Shown: one piece after another, positions 24,121-35,905 of the stretch
Numbering within the stretch: the stretch's first letter is position 1
Layout of the letters: every line of letters begins with the position of its first letter
Assembly: GCA_026874595.1 (NCBI GenBank)
Contig: CM049315.1
Location: 38,768,164-38,832,163 of the forward strand
Reading direction: 5' to 3'
Length of the DNA stretch: 64,000 bases
Source of the DNA: Sipunculus nudus
Taxonomy: Eukaryota; Annelida; Sipuncula; Golfingiida; Sipunculidae
The notes under the pieces: model-generated
The model's input: only the letters and a program-made list of their open reading frames with translations
Database searches by the model: none
Told to the model about the DNA's origin: nothing
Position numbers and translations under genes: made by a program

Positions 24121-24217
24121 CACGTGATAAAGTGCAGTGGCCGTGCTTTAAATCGGACACGACAAACAGGATCTGACGAAACTCACGGAAAGATCATTCC
24201 CTGTGTCAGCTGTACCG
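24121..24217 (+). promoter_or_regulatory. Conserved E-box and putative leader exon of TRIM copy 2
   Basis: CACGTG at 24121-24126 is followed by a block ending in ACCG and the strong donor GTAAGTAA (exon end 24217). The block is kept at 52202-52298 and 63459-63545, although surrounding sequence diverges. Together with the AG acceptor at 25683, just before the TRIM ATG, this suggests a non-coding first exon. The transcription start is not visible. The E-box, AAATCGGACACGACAAACAGG and the donor are the conserved parts; promoter function is inferred. Confidence 0.5.
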
Positions 24218-24881
24218 GTAAGTAACACACTGTCGTTGTTATAGAGAATTATGGTATGATAGAGACGAAGATTTAGTTGTTTGGCGTAATTTCGACTCAA
24301 AACAAACCCAGCTTTAAAATGGTTATTTGGGGCTCTTTTGTTGTTACAACGTGGAACACCAGTCAATTTATCAGAGATAACATCGTGGCCGTGTTTTTGT
24401 TAATCGTTTTGTAACAAGTCTTATCAAGTCCACACACAGTTGTAAGTATGTTATGTATAATGCAAGTTAGTATGGCAAAATTTACATATGTACTATGTAG
24501 ACCGTCGTCTTGGCGTTTATATAACAACTACGATATTTTAATTAAAGGACCATCCAAAGAATGCATAACCTTTGATGGGCTTGAGACAAATTAATTTTAT
24601 ATTAAAGGAATGAATTCACCTGCCTTAGTTTTAGAATTGATGTGATTTCTGGCTCAGTGTGGGTACATATTAATGACCTTTAGCCAATTCTGCTGATGGA
24701 TGATCTTGCTGGACCTGTCTGGATTACGATCGGTGGCGATATCGGCCGGCCCTGCTTGTGAGCAGGTGGATATAAACAAAACGGACATTTTGTTCACCGT
24801 GAGATCGGCGCTTTTTTTTTGGTATGCAAATCAGGATCGGTGCATATGCTGACGGTCGGTTATCAATGATTTGTATATATG

Positions 24882-24914
<33 letters not shown>

Positions 24915-25683
24915 TAATCGAAATATAAACATCGATTAGATTTTAGTGTTGATCCAGCATCTTCATCGGATAATGGAGCGTCATTGAAGATTATTCACAA
25001 ATGTACGGTGTATATGCACGAATGAACCTGGGAATATGGGCCAATAAATAAGTGAACGCATAGGTCTAGCCTCACCATGGCCTGGCCACATGTTCAGGTC
25101 ACGGTCAAGTGCCTAGAACCTCGGAGTGATGATGTTCAGTCTGTTTGCAGAGCGTTTTAGGGACATAAATTGTGTAAAATTTCAATTCGAAATATGTTAC
25201 AGGTCCGAATAGACAATTAAAGCATACAAAAATTGATTCTGACACAGCTGATTGCAATACCCGCGCCTTTTTGTTTTGTAATGAATAAATTTGAACATAG
25301 GATGTTCCATGTAACGATGTATATTTCGACAGAGAAGAATCATTGCAGTTATTTCATACATAATGTTCCTATGATACCAAGAAGGAAAACTTTAAAAATA
25401 TCAGCAAGAATCATTTGGAAAATTCTAGCCAGGGCCGAAAAAAAAGAAACTTGTTAAAACATCACCTCCTGCAGCTTAAAAATAAATGAAATCAAAAATG
25501 TCCATTCAGACAATGGTGATTTAAAGAAAACATGGCTATTTCTTTAAAAAAAAACCTTCATGTTTGTACATATTTCAACATGGACTCTGATTTGCGCTGG
25601 TTCTGACAAAAATGAAGTATAAGATCGTGTTTGACAGTATCTACGAGTGTATATCTCAAAGTTCACTTTCCTTTCATTGATAG
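24218..25683 (+). other. Putative 5' UTR intron of TRIM copy 2
   Basis: GTAAGTAA opens the segment and CTTTCATTGATAG closes it, six bases before the ATG at 25689. It contains a short AT/GT microsatellite near 24876-24915. The ORF at 25233-25457 shows no recognisable family and is not called. Confidence 0.5.
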
Positions 25684-25688
25684 GTGAC

Positions 25689-27560
25689 ATGGCGTCCAAC
25701 AAAGGAATCGACCTACTGGTTGACTGTTTGATCTGTGAACAGAGTCGGGCCGGGCGAGACCCACGACAGCTTGACTGTAAACACTGTTTTTGTTATCAGT
25801 GTCTCACCACAGCACGGTCCCTACTCAATAAACAAACTATACAATGTCCTGTATGCTGGAAAACAACACCATTTCCGTCTGGAGGGCTGGCTGGACTACC
25901 TGCAGACAAAAATATTGACAACGCTGTAAAAATCGTAGCTGGATCTGAGGGACTTAGGAACTGCAAAGCGTGTCTTATTAAGGGTAAAGCTTCACCGGCA
26001 CATGCGCGTTGTGGCACTTGTGACCGTATATTATGTGATAACTGTACAAAGAAACATTTGGAAAGAAAGCCATTCTCTGACCATCTGATTATAAGGAACC
26101 TGTGTAAAGTCCACATCTGTGATTATACACACGCGTGTTTAACCTGTAAGTCAGGACTGTGTCTGGACTGTATCGAGTCAGAGCTTCATGACGCGCATGA
26201 CGTCTGTGACGTCACCGAGGTAACTGCGAAAGTCGCCGGTGTTTTATCCACTGGCAAAAATATAATTCAGAATAAAATACATGAGCTAGATAAACTGATC
26301 ACGGTGAATACAGACAACGCACTGGATAAACTTATTGAAAGAAGGAGAGAAACAGAGGGAAAATTAGAGCAATACAGAAAACAACTGTACGAGGCCGTTA
26401 AGAAAAGTTTAGATAAACGCGACGAGGTTTATCATAAGGCGGTGGCCTCAGCGCTAGAAAAACAAAACCAGGCTTGTTCAGAGGCGTCTAATGTCGTCAA
26501 CGAAATAGACAACCTGGCACGTGACAGCAAGATGAATATCATCAGTAACCTGCCAATGAAAACATCAGAAATTTACAAAGCACTGGATGCCCTCACTTCT
26601 GCACTCGGTTCACCTCCGGCCTGTCCGGAGCTTGGTGACGACGTTTGTACGACCAACGAAGACACAGAGAGGGGTAAGTTTGAATTTAAGTGTAATCTGG
26701 GAACTGTGATAACAGAATCTCCCAGAGAACTAGCAGACAAGGCAGAAGCCGTAGTGCAAGAAGGTTCAACAGATTATACCATAAAGCTGACCAAACTGTT
26801 GGATGTGATGACGACAGATGGTGAACAAATACCACGGCCTTATTACATAAAGCCGGGACCTGACTCGACTGTGATTGTTGGTGATCGTATCAAGACCCAG
26901 GCTACAAGGATCAACACGAGCGCGGAGGTGGTGGCCAGATACAGGACGGCGGGCGGTGGTTACGTAAGGGGTGTCGCCGTCAGTAACAGCGCTATCTACG
27001 TTCTCTCACTGAGCGGTAAGACTGTAGCAGTCCATACCGGAGGTCAGATACACGTCAACAACCTGCTGCCACAGGTACAGGTTCCCTGGGACATGGATAC
27101 AGACGGCGAGAGTCTCCTGATTGTTCATTACAAACAAACTTTACTCAGGTACTCGTACCAAGGTGAGTTGTTACAACAGTTCCAGTCACCTGGCATTGAA
27201 TTTGTGACGTGCGCTGTACACCTTGACACCGGCCCGGTGTATCTGGTCACAGATATAACAGACAACATGGTCCACATGCTCAGACAGGACGGGGGACGTG
27301 TCAGGTCGCTCGGTGGGCGTGGTCGGGATGATGGACAGTTTACTCATCCGCATGGTGCAACAATGCTTCCTAACGGGAACATCCTTGTAGCGGACTACAG
27401 CCTTCACAGAGTGTCAGAGTTTACGTTTGACGGCATCTTTATCCGTCACCTACTGACCAGAGAAGACGGATTGTTAGGTCCATTATGTATCTGTGTTTCT
27501 CCTCCCTACCTCTGGGTGGGTTGTTTTGGAAGTCTGTGTTTGTACAAGTACGTGCAGTAA
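25689..27560 (+). CDS. TRIM-NHL protein (RING/B-box E3 ligase-like), copy 2
   Basis: The protein has 623 residues in one exon. The C3HC4 RING is at 13-56 (C13, C16, C30, H32, C35, C38, C53, C56), the signature of a ubiquitin E3 that recruits an E2. B-box 1 is at 92-132 and B-box 2 at 139-170, each with all eight zinc ligands. A charged coiled coil, likely for dimerisation, spans about 185-300. From about 395 to 620 NHL-type beta-propeller repeats follow (PWDMDTDGESLLI, PHGATMLPNGNILVADYS). I start at ATG 25689 because an AG acceptor lies six bases upstream; the in-frame codons before it belong to the intron. There is no signal peptide or membrane segment, so it is likely cytoplasmic. The architecture fits the TRIM2/3/56/71-like group expanded in bivalves. 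Substrate and role (development, innate immunity) cannot be told from sequence. Confidence 0.93.
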   Translation: MASNKGIDLLVDCLICEQSRAGRDPRQLDCKHCFCYQCLTTARSLLNKQTIQCPVCWKTTPFPSGGLAGLPADKNIDNAVKIVAGSEGLRNCKACLIKGKASPAHARCGTCDRILCDNCTKKHLERKPFSDHLIIRNLCKVHICDYTHACLTCKSGLCLDCIESELHDAHDVCDVTEVTAKVAGVLSTGKNIIQNKIHELDKLITVNTDNALDKLIERRRETEGKLEQYRKQLYEAVKKSLDKRDEVYHKAVASALEKQNQACSEASNVVNEIDNLARDSKMNIISNLPMKTSEIYKALDALTSALGSPPACPELGDDVCTTNEDTERGKFEFKCNLGTVITESPRELADKAEAVVQEGSTDYTIKLTKLLDVMTTDGEQIPRPYYIKPGPDSTVIVGDRIKTQATRINTSAEVVARYRTAGGGYVRGVAVSNSAIYVLSLSGKTVAVHTGGQIHVNNLLPQVQVPWDMDTDGESLLIVHYKQTLLRYSYQGELLQQFQSPGIEFVTCAVHLDTGPVYLVTDITDNMVHMLRQDGGRVRSLGGRGRDDGQFTHPHGATMLPNGNILVADYSLHRVSEFTFDGIFIRHLLTREDGLLGPLCICVSPPYLWVGCFGSLCLYKYVQ

Positions 27561-28632
27561 AGCAGCTTCATGCTACATGTCTATTTCAAATACGTCTCGG
27601 TGTATATAACTTCGCTTTTTATACCAAACCTGACTTTATTCTTTACCGTTATCGCCACATGATCGATTGCTGCGGTATTATTAAGACAATTAAGTATAAC
27701 GTGTATAGATGTCCCCTGGTTGTTAATTATGTCTGACGAAATTTAAAGTTCTTTGTATTAATGTTTATATTTCTTTATTCTTTGTTTTTCTATTGAGAAT
27801 GTTTGTCTCCATAGACAAGTGAATTTTAGGTTGTTCTGGCGCCATCTGGTACTTGTTTGTGGTATTATTTACAACAAGAACATCGGTTTTGTTTTGCCAT
27901 ATATGCAGATTTCTGATTAAATGTAGATTTAAATGTTCGATTGAAATAATTATAGTATATCATCTGTTGTCTGTATAAATATTAGTATTAAATCATGTCT
28001 CCTATTTATTTGTTGGTACAAAAATATTTTTTTTTTACATTTACGGTGAAAAGGTTTAATGTTAGTTCTAAAATAATTCATTCCTCGTATTAAAAATGTG
28101 TACATTGAACCGATATTCTATGTTTTAAATTATCAACTGTTTAATGGGTCATATTAGAAAGAGATGTATTTAATTTGCTATGAACACATGTAACCGTTAT
28201 ATAAGTACATGTTATCATATTTCGGTATTTTATGGTTATTCCTGTTTCTGTGTCAAGTGTTGTACTATGTATTCAAGCAGATGATCAGTGAAACAGGATT
28301 TCACAGGAATATGATGGTTCGTATTTTTTTTAATTCATTGGTTAACAACATGGACAAATTTGAGAATACACAGTAACTTTGTGAGAAATAAGAACTTTAC
28401 AGAAATATTATACTTTTCTTTTCGTCTGACTGAATGCAAAGATAGCGAGATTTAATATCTCCTTTTGGAGAATTTACAATATTGAGCCGATGTGTTTTTC
28501 ATTATCTATAGTCTGTATAGACTTATGCTGCCATCTTGTTGCCAGATGATGTACTAATCGGGCACTTTGCTTTGTGTTCTTTAACATTCAACATTTCACT
28601 TTTACTGTCAAGAAGAACACTACTCAAACAAG
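27561..28632. other. 3' flank of TRIM copy 2
   Basis: AT-rich sequence almost identical to 55751-56824 and about 10% different from 674-1737. It probably holds the 3' UTR, but no unambiguous AATAAA lies close to the stop. Short ORFs here are chance frames. Confidence 0.5.
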
Positions 28633-28794
28633 ATGACCAAGCTGTCATTTGGTAGAGATTTAAAGAAGAGAAAACAGACGGCCTTATGTTTTGATGACAA
28701 GCTGACAATCCTTGAGCAGCTCAATCGTAGTGACAAGCCGGACATTATCGCAAGGGATTTCAACATTGGCAGATACACTATTACCGATGTATAG
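28633..28794 (+). pseudogene. CENP-B/Tigger-type N-terminal helix-turn-helix fragment, unit 2
   Basis: ATG opens a 53-codon frame ending in TAG. KKRKQTALCFDDKLTILEQL and DIIARDFNIGRYTITDV match the CENP-B N-terminal domain pattern (KRK..LT..EKL.IL..., IAR.F.VGRSTVSDI) found in pogo/Tigger transposases and domesticated derivatives. After the TAG the frame continues with EKLGEYKMRL, like the stretch that follows this helix-turn-helix in Tigger proteins, then stops again. No DDE domain is nearby. It lies 1.07 kb downstream of TRIM and is conserved in unit 3. It is most likely a transposase remnant carried by the duplication. Confidence 0.55.
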
Positions 28795-28799
28795 TAGAG

Positions 28800-31140
28800 C
28801 AGAGAGAAACTTGGCGAATACAAAATGAGGTTGCGTAACCCCTCTGACTCGAAGAAAAATTGATGAATTATCCATTTTAATAGGTAGGCTCTACGACCGT
28901 TCAGAAACTTTTGATTCCCTGGCCTTACACTTGTTATAAGTGTGCTGCAATGGACTGTAAAAGAAACTAACCGAGCTTCGCAAATGGCGATGTAATTTCA
29001 CCTTTCTCTCCAGTGAATTCCTTTAAAAAAGGCACGCACGTAAAAAGAAAACAGGTTAGACTGACTTTTGCCTATCAAGCTCTGCAATCGATCAAATATT
29101 TTTATATAACCCGGTCGTCAATTACGAGGGTAGAAAAGAAATAACGTGTTCCACGGGAAAATGGCATAAGGTTAATCAGTAACTATCGTACGAACTTGCC
29201 GCTAGACCCCGACGCTTTCGTAAAATCGGCGCTCTACTGTACCAAGATATTGCCCATTCTTGAACTCCGTGATGATGTAGCTTCATTAATGATGCGCATA
29301 TTTATATGTTTTTACTAGTAGTCGGGTTACTTTACACTTTAGGATAACGATGGCTTGTTTTCCGTTAAAATACGGCGCTGCATTTTGTATATGGAAGCAA
29401 ACAATTTCAGATTTTACATACATTATTATATACCGCGCCTAAACACCTTGCCTTTGGACAGGATCTTGAAGAGCATTTTCACTTCAAAGACGACATATGG
29501 CGCTGCATCTACAGATTCACCGACTAGTTCATACAGGCTTCGATAGACCCTTGGGGAATAATGTCAAATTCCTCAATATTTCCTGGAAAAATATTGAAAC
29601 TCACACAACCCGCACGCTTGCTCCCTGAACCCAAACACAGAATGCGAGCTTTATGTACAGTTAGCATGCTCATGTTAAAGCCCTATCAATGTGTGACTTT
29701 TGAAATCTGAGAAAAATTAGGATAATCATGATATAAAAGTTCCTTATTTTAAGGACTTTGACAGTCTAATACTTCAATCAATATTAAAACTTTATACAAA
29801 AAGTTTAGTTTTCCTAAAATGTTTTCAGGCTAATAGAGACTATATATAAAGGCGATCTATTGTTTTGATAATCAATTAGGGTTGTCCGGTCACTTCTGAG
29901 TTCGCCATGTCATATGACCAGAATCTTTGGTGGTATCAAGATAGAAGTTACAGCCCTTTAAATATGCTGATTATGACATACTTTTGTTAAAATGTTGCAA
30001 TACAGTACAGGGAAAATTGCAGAAGCTCGAATAAAAACAGTAAACAAAATTTAATATGAATATAATTAATTAATCCACAATTTATTTCATTCTAATTCAT
30101 GAACAGCCGAGTGATTAAGATAACATCCACATGTTTCTGTATACTGTAGGAGGGAGTCTTTCCGATATTACACAGTAAATATACACTCTGTTCGGTCATA
30201 ACACAAGATAGATATTGTTAAATACCCATTAACCGCAAGCCAGTATATTGGCGCCCCCTGCATTATTCGACTTTCAGGATCCGCCAGTGTATGATATGAT
30301 AGTTTATCTATAAAGTACAAATATAATAAATAAATTATGCGTGGATACAGAGAGTTAAGAAAATATATGCCTATAAACAGCACGTTTAATTGAACAAAGG
30401 TTTGTACATGCGCCTATACTGTCCGGTTCACTGGAACTGGTCGTTGGAGCCACTACCCGGTATCGAGGGATTTGCATAGAAAAAATGTCAACAGGCTGAT
30501 TCAATCGAGGGAAAATATTGTGGGATGCTTCCCATAACCGTGTTTGCATTCATTCATTTGGCCCATATTCCTTGTGTTCATTCTTACATAAACGACTGTA
30601 CATTTGTGCATATATTCCTTGATGACGTTCCTGATTCCGGCTCATGTACCGGATCAACACCAAAGACTAATCGATTCTTTATTGACCAATTCCCAAAATC
30701 CTCTCGTTACGGTTATAAAATGGGAGCCTACTAGGTTTACTCCCAAGGATATTGTCGGAAAGTGCAAATAAAGAAAACAAGTGACTGGACGGTTCACATG
30801 TCATTTTATGACCACTCTAAGTTTGTGCAATACTGATTCTAAGTCCGTAGTTGAGGCTTGCTTATTTTCTTTGAGTATTCATGAGATAATCGTGAGATAG
30901 AATCTCATACAACATATGTCTCTTTCAACATTGGTCACTTTTACACCCGACTTTGGTTTTCAAGTGTCCAATAGTTACATCCTTAAGACTGTCTGTTGAC
31001 CGTTAGTGTGTATACCAAACTTTTTCCCAGCCCGTGATCGAAAAAAAAACTGATTGTTCGTCAGTTGTTACGTCATAAGCATTAACAGATCTGTCCCGAA
31101 TAAAGTTTCTTAGTAGAAAGACTGTCTTCCACCTTTCACC
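28800..31140. other. Spacer between TRIM 3' flank and element D, unit 2
   Basis: No gene or RNA was recognised. Positions 28800-30202 are nearly identical to unit 3 (57000-58382), and the rest is more diverged. Most of this stretch (about 28.8-30.6 kb) is deleted in unit 1. Confidence 0.6.
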
Positions 31141-31142
31141 AC

Positions 31143-31150
31143 TATAAAAG
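31143..31150 (+). promoter_or_regulatory. TATA-box-like TATAAAAG upstream of an unrecognised ORF
   Basis: TATAAAAG lies 26 bp upstream of the ATG at 31177. The same box and flanks (CACTATAAAAGAGAACAAAT) are kept at 59962-59969 in unit 3, while unit 1 has lost this segment. Function is not demonstrated, and the spacing leaves little room for a 5' UTR. Confidence 0.3.
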
Positions 31151-31176
31151 AGAACAAATCATGCTACCGTGCGGAA

Positions 31177-31575
31177 ATGCCCTCAGTCACTGCGACCAAC
31201 AGGAATTTAACCTTTCAGACGTACAGCTTACCACTTCTGAGTGATCTTCATTCAGTGATGTTTTATTCATGTTATTTTTGTTTCAATCAAACTAATCATA
31301 TAACAAACCCGATAAGTCTAGAGGACCTTATGTTCGAGAATTTATATAACTCGTTGAGAAAATTAACATCTACCAATAGAAAATACAAGCATGTGCGAGT
31401 ATCGTACGATTTAACACGAGTATTATATGTGACAGGAACGAGTGCAGCCAGCTACGACTGTTACCAAGTTGAGTACGAGCTTGGACAATTATTTCGAACT
31501 AGTACGAGTTCAGTACGACTCAAGGGTGGGAACTTCGTGGATTGCGTTAATTCGTTATCTTGGCTGGTGCAATAA
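31177..31575 (+). other. Unrecognised 132-codon ORF, unit 2
   Basis: The frame runs from ATG to TAA. The N-terminal 51 residues are unique to this unit and the last 81 match the ORF at 2265-2510. No known domain, signal peptide or membrane segment is evident. In unit 3 the frame is broken by indels. The DNA is built from recurring TACGAG and ACGAGT words, which can produce a long frame by chance. I regard coding as doubtful; it is listed because a TATA-like box precedes it. Confidence 0.25.
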
Positions 31576-32619
31576 TCATTGAAAGAAGGTTATGCCCGTG
31601 GATACTACAGCAATAACGTTTCTAAAAAAGCATTACATGGCATAACTCAGTCATTAAGAACTTTCCCAAAGTTGATATGAGCTTATTACGAGTTTGCGGA
31701 GTTGGCTGTGAGTCTGCTACAAGGCACTGAGCTATTTAGACTTTCCGAGTACATGTATTTCAAGTAGCCCAACTCGGCGTAGATCGGGAAAAGTTTATTT
31801 TATACTTTGGAAACAAAATTATGAGATGATGGTTGCTATTCTATATCGAGTCCGTTGTAGTGCTGCCATCTACTGACTGTTGGATGTACTATTCCTATCT
31901 TAGCGAATCCATGTTTGCTTATCCAGGGACTGATCCATACGGAGCCCCTGAAGGGACGTGTGCTATATTTATTTTTGGTAAATATCGAGTTCCCTGGCGA
32001 TCTTTTCGCGTTCCCTCTCGAATTTTTTTCGCGCTCCCTTGCGATAATTTTCGAATTATTTCGCGATCTTTTCGATCTTATACAAGCATCGTTGTGTTAC
32101 CCTGACATCGAGCGTATACCTAATTTGAGTGTTATGGTGTTATATTAGTTAGATGTCAATAAAATATTAAAAACAAAAATCTTTTCGGCTAGGCTGGTTC
32201 CCTGTTCCCCAATATCTGGTACACATGTAAATAAATGGACGCGGAAACCAGTACAACTGTTTACTATGACTTTAACACCACTGCACTCTAAAGATATACG
32301 CTCGATGTCACGTTAACACAACGATGCTTGTATAAGATTAGATTTGTTAAATGATAAAATATGCAGGTGGCAGAGTGACCTTAGGACTCATTTCTGATGA
32401 CAAATAATTGCCTTATAGGCAAGAGATATTATATATGACTGAATGTTGTGACAATCATAATCTTTTTTTTCAATTATGAAAAAAAAAAAACACATGGAGT
32501 TTTATTCGATTTTAGGAAAGGATGTAATGTAATAATTAAAGTGTGTATCAACAATGTTGGAGTTAAGATTGTCATTATTACATGTTTCGCTACAGTTATT
32601 CAGGATCTCAAGTGGTCTG

Positions 32620-32620
<1 letters not shown>

Positions 32621-32687
<67 letters not shown>
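32621..32687. repeat. (AT)n microsatellite in element D, unit 2
   Basis: About 65 bp of AT repeats, orthologous to 3585-3685 but shorter. Confidence 0.95.
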
Positions 32688-32690
<3 letters not shown>

Positions 32691-32841
32691 GCATACATGT
32701 ATATGGCTTAAGTGTTTTCATTAATATTTAATATCTCTTTCTTTTACCTGGCATTAAATTAATATTAGGCTAGAATCTATCAAACACTTAAAATACTGGA
32801 CTCAGTTCATCTTGGAAAATTGATAGTTCCACTGTCAAAAC

Positions 32842-32890
<49 letters not shown>

Positions 32891-33394
32891 CTTTATATGC
32901 CTCATGCCCACATATCTGCTATTTATTATGATTGGTCCTCGGCCACCCGGAGATATGGGCAAACCGGTGTTTAAGATAGTAGCATCATCAAACTTAATTG
33001 ATCCAATTGATATGGAAAACTTAAACATAAGAAATAATCTGAATGTCTTAAAATTATTAGATCTGCATTGCATAAAAATGACGCCTTCTTTGTTGGTACA
33101 TGGTCTTATGGTTTTATTACAGAAACATGATATATCACATATCCCGATATATTTAAAAATAATGTCATCTTAAAATACAGACATAAATATTCAGGAATTT
33201 TTATAATATATTTATCATCTTTCTTTCAAATATTTCTTCATTAAAATGCGGAAAAGTTAACAAATGATTCTCTTTATTACAAATTCGCGGCAACTGTTCT
33301 AATAAATAAAATGTAAAGCTTTATTATTAATGGATGGTTTGTGAAAAATTTCACACTGAAAATAGTGTAAGAGCCTAAAATAGACTTTTTTGGT

Positions 33395-33818
33395 GGTGGT
33401 AACCGCCTCCATTTTTTAATGCTGATTTATCTAATTCTTAACCTAAGTATGTACATCTGCAGAGTTTCTATTTCGGTTTGGGACTACCTGACAGGGCGGA
33501 AGAACTCGCTTCCTATCATTTTTTTGTATCCTGGCTACACCCAGGCCCGGTGTCTACCGCACATGCGGGTCCTGGGTGTGTAATCATCCCCATTGCTGGG
33601 TCATAACACCGAGGAACCCCCAAAGACGCACTCGTATGTGAGTTATACACGGCTTTGGAGCACAGCCTCCCCATTAAGCCCTCACAGCGCTCACCCTGGG
33701 TGGCCGGGGGGGGGGGGGGGGGGGACTATGAAAAACCTCACCGGCTCGGCTGAGATTCGAATCCACTATCTCCCGGCTTTGAGTCCTATGCTCTACCTCT
33801 GAGCAACAGAAGCCGAAT
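33395..33818 (-). mobile_element. tRNA-derived SINE, unit 2
   Basis: This is the minus-strand orthologue of the SINE at 4430-4838, with the same A-box- and B-box-like segments near 33740-33812. It differs by a G19 run at 33706-33724 where unit 1 has only a short G stretch. Confidence 0.7.
33706..33724. repeat. Poly-G run (19 bases)
   Basis: Expanded within the SINE in unit 2 only; the unit 1 sequence at this point is GGTGGGGGCC. Confidence 0.9.
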
Positions 33819-34620
33819 TAAAATTTCAAAGCAACCGTTCTAATAAATAAAATGTAAAGTTTTATTATTAATTGATGGTTTATTAAACATTTCTCTCTGA
33901 AGATGGTGTAAGAGCCTAAAACAGATTTAATGGGAAGATTTTGCTCGCCGGCCCTGCTTCGGGGGTTCGACCCAGCTATGGGGATGATTTCGCACTCAGG
34001 GCTAGCAGGTGCAGTGGTCACCGGGCCTGGTTACCGCCAGGAAAAAACAGAGAAAGCGTGCGATACTGCCATGTCACGTAATCCGAAAGTGGAATGGAAT
34101 TCTGCAAAAATGGAGGCGGTTACCTCAACCATGCATGCCAAAAAAAAATTAACAAAAGAATAATTTTAAATGTCCAAAGTAAAGTTTGCAATTGTCATAC
34201 TCGAAAGGAGGCAGTACAAAAATCCAGGAAAATGTCCACCTTGTTCGTACTAATTTAAAAGTCAAGAAACAGGCTCCAGATAATCAAAATAAGCAGTTTT
34301 TAATCTCATTCTCTAAAGGTTGGTGCTATACTTAATTTGTTTACCAATTATATTGATGAATCTGTTGGTCCTCCCAGGGCACACTTGTGGTTTTGTATTC
34401 ACTGATGTGGGGTCGGCAAATAAATTGAATATTTCAGTTTCTTAATGAAGGACTGCATTTACAAAATAATACATTAATGAGACAAGGTGGGTATAAAAAT
34501 TACCCTGGGAAAATGACCTTCTGGACACTGGAATATCTGCATACTAGTGTTTTATATCAGAAGAAGAAGAACAGATGTGGCCTGAGGCCCTCTGTGGAAC
34601 TACCAAAAAAATTATGGGAC

Positions 34621-34870
34621 TGTTATAACTGATAATGTAAAAATCATCTTATAATGTAACATTAATCGATAATGTATCAGGAAATTAACCTATAATGTAA
34701 TACAACTTATAACGTAATAACAAATCAACTGAAAATTAAATACCAACCGATAACGTAATAAACAAATGACGGATAAAGTAACACTTACCAATTTTGTAAT
34801 GCGAAATCAACCGATAATAAAACAAAGTTCCCTAGCCGTTAACGTAAAACAAAATTAATTGGTTAAGTAA
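34621..34870. repeat. Degenerate minisatellite with GATAAYGTAATA core, unit 2
   Basis: Collinear with 5645-5890, with about the same number of units. Confidence 0.7.
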
Positions 34871-35777
34871 AAGCACGTCAGCGACCAATTCAAACCTGAC
34901 CAAATAGGACCTTCTGCATGCTTCATGGACATTACTTTTTTTTAAGCTCAGTTGACCATAGGTCATCAGAGCATTGGTAATCACCCCTTGTACGTCCGAG
35001 CAAAAATCGGTCTTTTTCGCGTTGCACTTTTTATATCTTGTATTATGATTATAAAGCACAACTTAATTAGGACATCATAAGTTCAGAAAATTCACAGGCC
35101 CTTGAAATTACCATAAAGACATATCTAAATGACCCCTATTTAGCCTTATGCTACACATAGTAAGGTATGAAACGACTGACGGAGGATCCCGAGTGACCTG
35201 CTGTATAAACTCTCCATTTCTATCCTACCGACAGCATGGCATGAACCAAATGATTCCATCTGACACAAACCTAACTCGCTTTACGTTTCCTGGCCGTGTA
35301 TAATTAGCTGTTTAATCAGACTAATCGGGCAGTGTTTGGCGGTCTTCCTCTCCATGCAAGTCCTCGAGGCCCATTGTGGAATTTACAAACCAGACTCCTA
35401 TACATCGTTGGTCGGTTAATGGGCCTGACTCATCTCAAAATGGGTCTAAACCAATAAATGACGTGAAAATATTATTAATTTTCAGTAAAATAACATATGG
35501 GCCTGTTCCCGTTTGACATTGTTGATCCTTTATTGGGTCTGACCCATCTTAAGATGGACCGGATTAAAAAGATGGCAAGCTTATATATATATATATATAT
35601 ATATAGAAAGTAGAGTTACCCTTCGTTGTAAAATGCTCTATGGCCTACAGACTAGGCCAGAGCGGTAACTCTGAAGAAAACACGTGGAATGTCATGTTCA
35701 TCATTAACATCAACATATTGCAACACGTTTGAAGATTTTGTACCGCTATAATTTTCATAGCCTGTAAATATCATACG

Positions 35778-35832
<55 letters not shown>

Positions 35833-35856
35833 CTGTGAAGAAAAACAACACTGTAA

Positions 35857-35905
35857 ATTCACAACAGTCTGTTTACACGGGGTGCCACCCGATCATCAGG
35901 TGAAT
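35857..35905 (-). ncRNA. Hammerhead-like motif, core broken (minus strand)
   Basis: Read on the minus strand: ATTCAC, CTGATGA, a stem II of TCGGG...CCCCG, then GTAAA instead of GAAA because of an inserted T, then GTGAAT. Stem I is intact. The insertion in the second core box should abolish cleavage. Confidence 0.5.

Noticed and set aside
25647-25688. Longer TRIM start 14 codons upstream
   Set aside because: The upstream codons begin at GTG, not ATG, and span a clear polypyrimidine-AG acceptor, so they are probably intron. ATG 25689 is preferred; the same holds for copy 3.
25796-26116. Antisense and alternate-frame ORFs overlapping the TRIM exons (also 299-520, 27186-27407, 53986-54306, 55376-55597)
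   Set aside because: They are shadows of the high-GC, conserved coding exon on the other strand or in another frame. The plus-strand frame has the zinc-finger and NHL motifs.
27485-27736. ORF across the TRIM stop codon (also 55675-55926)
   Set aside because: Overlaps the TRIM 3' end in another frame; its conservation between units is explained by DNA identity.
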